Assembly: GCA_017458805.1 (NCBI GenBank)
Contig: JAFTAC010000694.1
Span: 1 to 8,047, forward strand
Direction: 5' to 3'
Length of the DNA stretch: 8,047 nt
Source: Victivallales bacterium
GTDB lineage: Bacteria > Verrucomicrobiota > Lentisphaeria > Oligosphaerales > Oligosphaeraceae
Each line of letters begins with the position of its first letter. Positions within the stretch are counted from its first letter, which is position 1. Positions 1-6,700 of the stretch are shown here, piece by piece. The position numbers and the translations under genes are program-made. The notes beneath the pieces were generated by a model, which did not search any database, was not told where the DNA came from, and was given only the letters and a program-made list of their open reading frames with translations.

Positions 1-49
1 ACCACTAACCACTAACCACTAACCACTAACCACTAACCACTAACCACTA
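1..49. repeat. Heptamer tandem array (ACCACTA)x7
   Basis: Seven perfect head-to-tail copies of the 7-base unit ACCACTA fill positions 1-49. The array begins at the window edge, so it may extend further left. It is followed by CCCCCT and then directly by the ATG of the amidohydrolase gene. The forward strand has no G at all from 1 to 57, so any transcript leader here would be essentially unstructured. The other strand carries the telomere-like permutation GGTTAGT. There is no variation between copies and no spacer, so this is a simple tandem repeat and not a CRISPR array. Because 7 is not a multiple of 3, a change in copy number would shift frame in anything translated through the array. Confidence 0.97.
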
Positions 50-55
50 CCCCCT

Positions 56-820
56 ATGAGAAAGATATTCGATTTCCACCTCCACCCGTTCATCGACCTG
101 AAAGACCGTATCGGCAGTTACGCCGCTCCCGCCAGTGCAGAAGCGTTTGTGGCGCACTTGAAGAAGGTCGGCATCACCGCCTGCGCGGGTAGCGTCATCC
201 ATTCTATTGACGGCAAGGATTTTACACCAATCCGCGAAATGAATGACCAGGCCCTGCGCTTCAGGGACATGTTCCCTGATTTCTATCAACCTGGTATGCA
301 TGTTCTTGCAGGTTTTCCTGACGAGTCCATCCAGGAGATTGACCGTATGCGCACCGAGGGCGTGAAGCTCATCGGCGAGCTGGTACCCTACATGATGGGC
401 TACCAGGAGTACATGCACCCTACCCTGCAGCCAGTTTGGGAGTATGCTCAGAAGGTGCAGATGCCCGTCAGCATCCACAGCCTTGACATCCAGGACATGG
501 AAAAGCTCGTCGCCACTTTCCCGAAGCTAACGGTTGTCATGGCGCATCCAGGTGAGTTCGCCAGCCTCCAGCAGAAGCTGGAAGTGATGAAAAAGCACCC
601 CAACGCCTACCTGGACATCTGCGGCACAGGTCTCTTCCGCTACAACATGCTCTCATACGCGGTCAAGGCCATTGGCTCCGACCGCATCCTCTTCGCGACG
701 GACTTCCCCACATGCAATGCCGCCATGCAGGTGGCCGCCGTTGATTTCGAAGACATCACCCCCACCGACCGCGAGGCCATCTTCCACGGCAATGCGGAAC
801 GGCTGCTGGGGGTAAACTAA
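56..820 (+). CDS. Amidohydrolase family 2 (TIM-barrel metal-dependent hydrolase)
   Basis: This 254-residue protein looks like a compact member of the amidohydrolase_2 group, which are metal-dependent TIM-barrel hydrolases or decarboxylases. The N-terminal metal motif is D-F-H-L-H at residues 6-10. Further expected features are a GVKLIGEL strand (102-109), His141 in SIHS, His164 in AHPG, Asp216 in FATDFP, and the closing GNAERLLG helix motif (245-252). The order and spacing fit the family; the length is slightly below the usual 270-330 residues, so the barrel is minimal. No signal peptide is present, so it should be cytoplasmic. The ATG at 56 is well supported: an in-frame TAA lies at 41-43 and the metal motif begins only five codons in. 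No Shine-Dalgarno sequence precedes it, because the upstream bases are the ACCACTA array plus CCCCCT. The gene converges on the 798-residue hydrolase-like gene. The substrate cannot be told from sequence; a sugar-derived lactone or carboxylate would suit the context but is a guess. Confidence 0.88.
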   Translation: MRKIFDFHLHPFIDLKDRIGSYAAPASAEAFVAHLKKVGITACAGSVIHSIDGKDFTPIREMNDQALRFRDMFPDFYQPGMHVLAGFPDESIQEIDRMRTEGVKLIGELVPYMMGYQEYMHPTLQPVWEYAQKVQMPVSIHSLDIQDMEKLVATFPKLTVVMAHPGEFASLQQKLEVMKKHPNAYLDICGTGLFRYNMLSYAVKAIGSDRILFATDFPTCNAAMQVAAVDFEDITPTDREAIFHGNAERLLGVN

Positions 821-826
821 ATTGCA

Positions 827-931
827 ATGCGACACCCTATCTGCCACAAAACACAACCATGGGGGTAAAGCGTGTTTTCCGACGGCGAGGTACGCTTCGC
901 TAAGGCCGTCGCCACACCCTATCTGTCGCAT
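827..931. repeat. Short direct and inverted repeats in convergent intergenic region
   Basis: A 12-base direct repeat, ACACCCTATCTG, occurs at 832-843 and 914-925. The outer ends form an 8-base inverted repeat, ATGCGACA (827-834) against TGTCGCAT (924-931). Between them are GACGGC (881-886) against GCCGTC (905-910). A further 10-base direct repeat, GACGGCGAGG, occurs at 881-890 and 939-948. The bases after the two ACACCCTATCTG copies are also loosely alike. The arrangement resembles a small REP-type intergenic element about 105 bases long, lying between two convergent genes. No credible protein is encoded here. Confidence 0.6.
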
Positions 932-935
932 AAAC

Positions 936-959
936 AACGACGGCGAGGGCGCCGTCGTT
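936..959. terminator. Strong hairpin, probable bidirectional terminator
   Basis: AACGACGGCG (936-945) pairs perfectly with CGCCGTCGTT (950-959) around an AGGG loop. It lies 15 bases beyond the stop of the reverse-strand 798-residue gene, and also downstream of the forward amidohydrolase gene. The reverse-strand transcript continues with GTTTATGC, a weak U-tract, and the forward one with ACCTTTCC. Position and stem strength favour termination, but without a good U-run it could equally be part of the neighbouring repeat element. Confidence 0.5.
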
Positions 960-974
960 ACCTTTCCGTCGTCG

Positions 975-3371
975 TTACATCCACTCAACGCGATACAGGC
1001 CAGGGGGCAGGATGTGACGAGGCGACTGCCAGGCCTTTCCATCCAGGCGTTCACGCCCAAAAATCCACCCCACAGGCAACTCTAGCGTGGCAGTCAGCAA
1101 AACAGTTCTGCCGCGCATGTCAGCAGGGACTGGCCAGGCAAATGGCGCCCAGCAACGCACACCGAGGTCGTGGCCGTCCAGCGATACAGAAGCACAGTTC
1201 GTGCCTGTGTCCAAATGCAGCCACTTAGCGTTCGCTGGCACTTCCACTGCCTGTTCCAGGGTGACTGTCCCCGCATAACTGCGCAATCCCTGCGTGGTCA
1301 AGTCGCCATCATGGAGTTCCGAGGGCAACGGCGTCAACCGCATTGCGCCAGGGGCCTCGCAGAAAACCGCAAACTCGCCCACCAGGAAGACACTTGGCAA
1401 GAAAGGATAGTCCTTGACCGTTCCTGACAATTCAAGAGAATGCGCCGTTGGGTCCAGTGTCATTTCATCGCTGGCACGGTAGAGGTGATTGAAGCCCTGT
1501 GGCAAGCTGGCACACGTCCCCTCGGCCCTAATCTCCCGTCCATCCAGTCGAACAGTTGCAGGCGTGCCGTATTGCCGCACCATTATCCGCAGAGGGCCTA
1601 CTCCAGGCGCAATCTCCAGCCTCACAGAGTTTTGCGCATCAAACTCGGGGCAAAGGAGACTTGGACGGTCCAGTCCAACCAAACGCCATTTCCCTGACGT
1701 CGCATTCCACTGATGCCCCTCCATCAGAACAGATGAAGGCGTGGAAACCAACTCCACTGCATTTTCCTGCTTAACCACCGCCACCCCAGAGGCCTCCAGC
1801 ACAAAGGAACGGCTGGCCGCCTCGTTGGCAAAACGCAACAACAGCTTTCTGGGTGGTTCAACGGGATCGCGCAGGTCAAGCACCACACTGGTGCCATCCA
1901 TATAGTTCTGCACAAACACATCTTCCGCCAGAATACTACCGTGCGAGAAGACGCGGACGCGCTGGCTGCAATGCTTGCGCAACCAGTTAATTAACGTATC
2001 GGCATCGGAAAACTCGACTCCACTCTTTTCGTCCCGAAGCGAGCCATCAGAAAGGGTCTCCAGCACCACAAGTGCCTCGGAAGAAGGTGCATCGTCTGCC
2101 CGCAAAAAACGCCATGGATGCTGCTCATGGACCAGTTGCCGCAGGAGTGCCACCTGCAACGGCGAATGGTTCGCATAGCGGATCTCAATATCTGGGCGCA
2201 CCTCACGATGGGCAAACTGGGCGGCTTTGCGCGCCTCCTCCCCCAGTTGGTCATAATGGTCGAACCAGGTCTGCGCAGGTGAAGTCGGGTGGTACCAGGT
2301 GGGCTTGTGTGCATTTCCCTCGGACCCAAACTGCGCGACTGCCAGCAGATAGTGGTCAACGCCAAAGAGGGCCGTCAGCCAGATCATCTGGCGGTAGTAT
2401 GAAGGCGAGAGCGTGGCGGGGCCCAGTGCAAATAGCTCTGCGAGTGCGCCATTGCCGCGCTGCCGCGCACCATACTGGACAGTTCCGAAGGTCTGCCACT
2501 CCACGTCGAAGCCCCCGACTCCCGTATGGATTTCGTCCATGCCAGGCAGGGAAAATCCCGCATTGGCCAGAAGGGTATCGCCGTTGTAACGCGGGGCCTG
2601 GGCCCCGTGTTCCCCCATCAGATGCCCCGTCAAAAGGATGCAGTGTGCATCGCACCAGCTGCGGATGCGGTCGAAGAATGTCTTGCGGAAGCGCATTCCC
2701 ACCAGCGTTTCATAATCCTTTCGGAAGCCATTGCGGAATGTGCCGTCGAAGTGCGCTCGAATGTCGTCGCGGAGTTCGCGCCCTGTGCGGGCTAGGTACT
2801 CCTGCTCCAGTTCGGGATACCAGGCCATACGCACATCGTCGGGCTGGTCAAACTCGTTGTGCCCCCAGAAATAGCCAATCGACGGTTCGTCTGTGAAGAT
2901 GCCCTTGATGAGCGTGCCGAAATACTTTCCGAAGCGTCGGGCATACTCCTCGTGGGTGGTCTGGAGGAAGAACTCCACAGATTCGGGATTCAGAAGATTG
3001 GGATACTTCTCCATGCGCTGGACAGTGAAGGCGACTTCTCCCGTATTCTCATCTCGCTTTGCCTGAAGATAATGCAGCATAAAGTCGGGGCTTTCGGCCA
3101 TCACGCGCCCGCCTCCCTGTCCGCTGGGCCAGTTGAACTCGTCATAGAGCCACAGCGATGTAAAGCCAAGCTTCTCCGCGGCGTCGATGACATTCTGCAC
3201 CATCGTGAACCACTCTTCGGAGAGATACTCCACCTCGCAGCCTGAACGCGGGTACAACAGAAACTGCGTGATGCCCACACGGCGGTATTCCCCCATGAAA
3301 TAGCGGATGAACTCGCGGCTTGGCCGTCCCGTCACCGCAGCCATTGGTATCAAAGGATTTTCTTGCATCAT
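975..3371 (-). CDS. Cytoplasmic glycoside-hydrolase-like protein (GH106/GH2-like architecture)
   Basis: This 798-residue protein resembles the large, mostly uncharacterised glycosyl-hydrolase group related to GH106 rhamnosidases. The N-terminal half is barrel-like. LWLYDEFNWPSG (73-84) and GIFTDEPS (157-164) place acidic residues (Asp77, Glu78, Asp161, Glu162) at strand ends as expected of an active site. GHLMGEHG (249-256) and an aromatic stretch around 288-301 follow. Residues about 580-670 form a beta-rich accessory region ending in FLVGEFAVF (662-670). Residues about 690-772 look like a galactose-binding-type sandwich: SYAGTVTLEQ, then LDGHDLGVRCWAPFAWPV. No signal peptide or membrane segment is seen, so action on imported oligosaccharides in the cytoplasm is likely. 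Two adjacent ATGs (3371 and 3368) could start it; GAGAG lies 5 and 8 bases upstream of them, so the second is equally plausible. It follows the exported hydrolase-like gene by 412 bases on the same strand. Family membership is inferred from motifs; the sugar specificity is unknown. Confidence 0.78.
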   Translation of the reverse strand: MMQENPLIPMAAVTGRPSREFIRYFMGEYRRVGITQFLLYPRSGCEVEYLSEEWFTMVQNVIDAAEKLGFTSLWLYDEFNWPSGQGGGRVMAESPDFMLHYLQAKRDENTGEVAFTVQRMEKYPNLLNPESVEFFLQTTHEEYARRFGKYFGTLIKGIFTDEPSIGYFWGHNEFDQPDDVRMAWYPELEQEYLARTGRELRDDIRAHFDGTFRNGFRKDYETLVGMRFRKTFFDRIRSWCDAHCILLTGHLMGEHGAQAPRYNGDTLLANAGFSLPGMDEIHTGVGGFDVEWQTFGTVQYGARQRGNGALAELFALGPATLSPSYYRQMIWLTALFGVDHYLLAVAQFGSEGNAHKPTWYHPTSPAQTWFDHYDQLGEEARKAAQFAHREVRPDIEIRYANHSPLQVALLRQLVHEQHPWRFLRADDAPSSEALVVLETLSDGSLRDEKSGVEFSDADTLINWLRKHCSQRVRVFSHGSILAEDVFVQNYMDGTSVVLDLRDPVEPPRKLLLRFANEAASRSFVLEASGVAVVKQENAVELVSTPSSVLMEGHQWNATSGKWRLVGLDRPSLLCPEFDAQNSVRLEIAPGVGPLRIMVRQYGTPATVRLDGREIRAEGTCASLPQGFNHLYRASDEMTLDPTAHSLELSGTVKDYPFLPSVFLVGEFAVFCEAPGAMRLTPLPSELHDGDLTTQGLRSYAGTVTLEQAVEVPANAKWLHLDTGTNCASVSLDGHDLGVRCWAPFAWPVPADMRGRTVLLTATLELPVGWIFGRERLDGKAWQSPRHILPPGLYRVEWM

Positions 3372-3381
3372 GTTATCTCTC
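3371..3381 (-). promoter_or_regulatory. Ribosome binding region of the 798-residue gene, copy 1 of an 11-base repeat
   Basis: Read on the reverse strand, a run of seven A is followed by GAGAG (3381-3377), ATAAC and then ATGATG. GAGAG is a moderate Shine-Dalgarno match. The 11 bases TGTTATCTCTC (forward strand) occur again at 3745-3755, on the far side of the hairpin element. Confidence 0.5.
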
Positions 3382-3471
3382 TTTTTTTGGTTACGCCCTG
3401 TTTCTCAAAAGGGTCGTTTTCAAAAGCCGCGGAGCGGCGTAATCGCCACGGAGTGGCGAGACATAGGATAG

Positions 3472-3506
3472 CCCCTGGTGAGCGCCCAAAGGGCGCGAAC
3501 CAGGGG
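3472..3506. repeat. Two-storey hairpin with tandem G-A mismatches
   Basis: The outer stem CCCCTGGT (3472-3479) pairs with ACCAGGGG (3499-3506). The inner stem GCGCCC (3482-3487) pairs with GGGCGC (3491-3496) around an AAA loop. The symmetric internal loop is GA opposite GA, the arrangement that gives tandem G-A pairs in RNA. This hairpin is the left-hand counterpart of the 16-base-pair hairpin at 3618-3652. Confidence 0.85.
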
Positions 3507-3617
3507 TAAACGAAGCACCACGGCATTGCGCCCTGGAAGGGCGCAACTATTTCTCCTCCAATGTATTTTGCAGGCAATGTGGCGCCCCTGTCGGGGCGCG
3601 AACAATCTAACCTTCCC

Positions 3618-3652
3618 CCCAGGGTTCGCGCCCTGCGGGCGCGAACCCTGGG
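3618..3652. repeat. Perfect 16-base-pair hairpin
   Basis: CCCAGGGTTCGCGCCC (3618-3633) pairs without mismatch with 3637-3652 around a TGC loop. It mirrors 3472-3506 across the element. Where the left copy has mismatched GA/GA, this one has fully paired TC/GA, and its outer stem differs from the left copy by two compensated base pairs. Confidence 0.9.
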
Positions 3653-3683
3653 CTATCCTATGTCTCGCCCCTCCGGGGCAATT

Positions 3684-3709
3684 GCGCCCTGAAGGGCGCT
3701 TTTTGCGCC
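3684..3709. repeat. Overlapping, mutually exclusive hairpins
   Basis: GCGCCC (3684-3689) pairs with GGGCGC (3694-3699) around TGAA, followed by TTTTT (3700-3704) on the forward strand. The bases GGCGC (3695-3699) can instead pair with GCGCC (3705-3709) around TTTTT. The two stems share an arm, so only one can form at a time. The forward strand looks like an intrinsic terminator, but no forward gene precedes it, and the genes on both sides are on the reverse strand. Confidence 0.7.
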
Positions 3710-3744
3710 AACATCCACTAGAAAGTGCGCAACTAAAATGATGC

Positions 3745-3755
3745 TGTTATCTCTC
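3745..3755. repeat. Copy 2 of the 11-base direct repeat flanking the hairpin element
   Basis: TGTTATCTCTC here matches 3371-3381 exactly. Read on the reverse strand it lies in AGGAGAGATAACA, a better Shine-Dalgarno sequence than the one the 798-residue gene now uses, but no ATG follows at a suitable distance (it continues GCATCATTTTAG). The neighbouring six bases are inverted between copies: GCATCA at 3365-3370 and TGATGC at 3739-3744. Confidence 0.8.
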
Positions 3756-3783
3756 CTCTTGTGGAACAGAGCATTTAGGTAAT

Positions 3784-6700
3784 CTATTTTTTCTTAACCA
3801 CTTTGAACAGCCTGAAGTCCTGCTTGCCAATGGGGAAGGCGATGGAGTTGCCTTCGCCCAGCTTCTCGTCCGTCATGGCGTCGATGATTGCGCCAGAGGC
3901 AAATACGCCCATGAAGAGAGTGGCATTGGCCGCATCGCCGATGTTGCCGACCATAAGCAGGATTTCGCCATCGGCACGTTTCACAACTGTCGCCTTGACA
4001 TCCTTCGGAGAGACCTTGACGGGGTTGTCATCGTCCCAGCCTGGATAGACCACCGTATCCTCTCGGTCATAGCCGAACTCAAAGACTGTGTCTCGTGCCT
4101 TGTAGAAGAAGGGGTCCAGCTTCAAGTTCGCTGGCACGTGCAGGTAGAAGCTCATCAGGTTGTTGGCAAAGAGCACCGCCAGGGCGGAACGCTCAACTTT
4201 CTCATCGGCTGTGGCGAATTGGAGAATGTTGCGTCCCAATGCGCCAATCTGCGACGAAATGGTGTTTGTCTGGATATAGGCCTGGGAGAAACGCTTGGGA
4301 TATAACTCGCTGCCGTAGTTGAACTCCCAGTCCAGAGTGGTGGCGTTGAAACTGCCAAGGGGAACCATGTTGGTGTCGGAGATGTGGGTTTCAAGCATCG
4401 GGTAACCAGCGAGAAGGTGCCCCTCCTCCGTCAGCATCACCGCCGTGCGCTTCAGGAGTTCACGCATAGCAAAGAAGGGATAGAAGGGCAGAATCTTGCC
4501 AGGTTCCACTTCGACGGCAGGGCCTTTGGCAGGATTGTAGCAGAGGGTCTCGAACAGGTTGTCATAATAGATGCCTCTGAATCCAAGACGGAACATCCTC
4601 TTGTTACACCAGAGCATATAATCGGCGTATTTGTCATCGGGGTCGTAGCCAAAATGGCTCATCTTCGGTTCGGGTGTTCGTGTCTCCCAAAGGCTCCACT
4701 CGTCCACATACATCTCATATTCGCGGGATGGAGCCAGGGCGCGCGGGTTCTGATAGAGGGTGTGGGAATTGCTCTTGCGCCAGGTCTCGCAGCCAGAACG
4801 CAGTTGGGCGTCCATGTGGTTTTGCTTGCGATAGCTGTATTTGCTGAAATCGTCATTGTTCAGCCCATTTTTGGCAATCCACTGCTGCGCAAAGGCCTGC
4901 GCCTCCTTTGGAGTCTTCCATTGGCTGGCGGCCATATACTCCAGGAAGCTCCAATCGTTGTTTGGTGGAGCCTGGAGAAGCCCTTCCTCGTAGCGAAGGC
5001 CTAGGTAACCGTATGTGGCTAGCCAATGGAGATAGCGGCTGTTCTTCTGATGATTGAACTCGCGGTTGACGATGCCAGGCAGCGCATTCAAGGGCGGCTG
5101 TGGCTTGACAGGAGTCGGCTGGAAGCCCATGACGATGTCAAAGGGCTCCTTCCAGGTAACAGGGCGGTCAACCAGACGCACCCGCAGAACCGCCGCATCC
5201 TTTTCCACAGTCAGGGTCTGGGCGGGCTGCTCGGGGTCCAGGCTCCAGTGGAGCGGAGTCTCCGCGAACCAGGCGATGCCCTTATAGGGACCGCCAAACC
5301 AAATATATGGACGCCATCCTGTCAGGAATGGATGAAGCACACGCCCCTTGAGGCTGTCCCAGACAGGCCCCTCCTGCTCCGTAATCTCCCCGTGGAAATC
5401 GTTGCGGAGGCGTGCCCCCGTGGCGTGGTAGAGGCGTGCAAACTCCCGTTTCATGCGGATGTCGAAATGCAGGTCTTTGATGGATAGCTCCTGCTCTGGC
5501 TTGAACGAGAGGGTGACTTTGCACATGCCGTCATAATCGTAGATTTGCCGTACCACCAAGCGGAGCACACCGCATTGAAGTTCGCTTTCATAACCGAGCA
5601 TACCAAAGCCAGCAGGAAACTTGCGGGTGTCCACAACCGTGAAGGGCTTGCCGTCCAGCAGAAGCTCAATGGGCGCGGCCAGGATGTTTTCGCCCTGCGC
5701 ATAGATGGCATCCCAGAAAACCTTGCTTCGGCGGTAACCTGTCAGCAGGGCTGTGATTTCGGGACCGTTTTCCTTCAGGGGACGGAAGGGAGGAACGATG
5801 AGTTCGGATTTCCCCAGCTTGTTGTTCTCCCATTCAAACTCATAGAGGCCGAATGTGTGGGTAAGCACCTGTTCCTTGCCCTTGTCATCTTGGAAGATGG
5901 CGTCCAAGAAATACTTGCCGCGTGGCCAGCTGGCCATTTGCGGTTCCGTCCATTCCAAGAAGAAATCGTCATTGGAGCGCCGTTCCAACTGCCGCTCCAA
6001 GACGGTCTTCCCCGCCTCGTCGCGGACGCGCACCAGAACGGATGGGACGGCCTTGAGGCGTGTGCGGCTTGCGCAGAACAGCCTCACACGGAAGCTCTTG
6101 CTGGTGGGGCGCATGGCAAAATGAAGCTGGTAGGGTGGATTCGGGTTCTTCCAGGCCAGGACCTTTCGTGAATCCCAGTTGAAGGAACGCTCCAACAGCA
6201 CCCTCCCCTGCTCATCCTGGCAGCGCAAGGAGAACTTGCGAAACACATCCAGCTGGAGAATCTTGTGAAGTTTGATACTCTTCCGTTCGCCTGGTTGCAG
6301 GACGAATCTGGTGTCGAAGATGACAGGGGCCTCCAGGGAGACGATTCCGCCAGTCAACATGAGCGTGCTCTCCTTTTGGGAGGCGTTTCTGAATTGCCAG
6401 GTGATGGGATAGGAGGTGCCTTTCTCCTGGAACACCACCATATAGCCCGCGGATCCTTTTTTGGCAAAATGCAACTCGGCCATGGGGTATTCCTTCGTGG
6501 GAAGATGAAGGTATGCCGTCTCGTTTGGATTGCTCCAGGTATGGCTCATTTGGATTCCCCACGGTGTCTTGTCCACCGTGGCTCCGATGACCACAAAGGG
6601 GAGTTTCAGTTCCCATGTCCAATTATTGTTGTCCTTCTTTTCGGCAAAAAGCGCGCCGCGAGGCAGCACTGGCTTGCTTTTGGAGGTAAACGAGAGGCGA

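Larger units (their letters stand above)
3426..3709. repeat. Composite palindromic element with at least eight hairpins
   Basis: Most of the 412-base gap is a chain of hairpins. The stems are 3426-3430/3434-3438, 3443-3449/3453-3459, 3472-3479/3499-3506 enclosing 3482-3487/3491-3496, 3526-3534/3538-3546, 3582-3588/3593-3599, 3618-3633/3637-3652, 3667-3671/3675-3679 and 3684-3689/3694-3699. The element is itself an imperfect inverted repeat: GGCGAGACATAGGATAGCCC (3455-3474) is the exact reverse complement of 3650-3669, with a short GGA-loop hairpin outside and a long hairpin inside on both sides. Four hairpins of different stem sequence share a GGA triloop (TCC on the other strand). No transposase is present. 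Short open frames across it have no recognisable domain and follow the palindromes, so they are not called as genes. Similar GC-rich intergenic modules are, to my recollection, dispersed in PVC-type genomes; I could not check this. Confidence 0.9.

Noticed and set aside
1..49. CRISPR array
   Set aside because: The unit is 7 bases with no spacers and no cas genes nearby; it is a simple tandem repeat.
653..1060. A 135-codon reverse-strand open frame spanning the amidohydrolase end and the intergenic repeats
   Set aside because: It overlaps the ends of two supported genes, runs through repeats and has no recognisable domain.
2072..2896. A 274-codon forward-strand open frame inside the 798-residue gene
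   Set aside because: It is rich in Arg, Pro, Ala and Gly, has no recognisable domain, and lies wholly antisense to a well-supported gene; it is a by-product of GC-rich codon use.
3684..3704. Forward-strand intrinsic terminator (GC stem followed by TTTTT)
   Set aside because: No forward-strand gene lies upstream within the gap, and the hairpin belongs to a chain of similar palindromes; it is described as part of the repeat.
3478..3741. An 87-codon forward frame and two reverse frames (3368-3577, 3420-3605) across the hairpin element
   Set aside because: Their sequences are translations of the palindromes and overlap each other on both strands. Such repeat-derived frames are often mis-annotated as hypothetical proteins.
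4384..5004. A 206-codon forward-strand open frame, and a 208-codon one at 5545-6171
   Set aside because: Both are antisense to the exported hydrolase-like gene, show no motif or ribosome site, and their composition mirrors the codons of the real gene.
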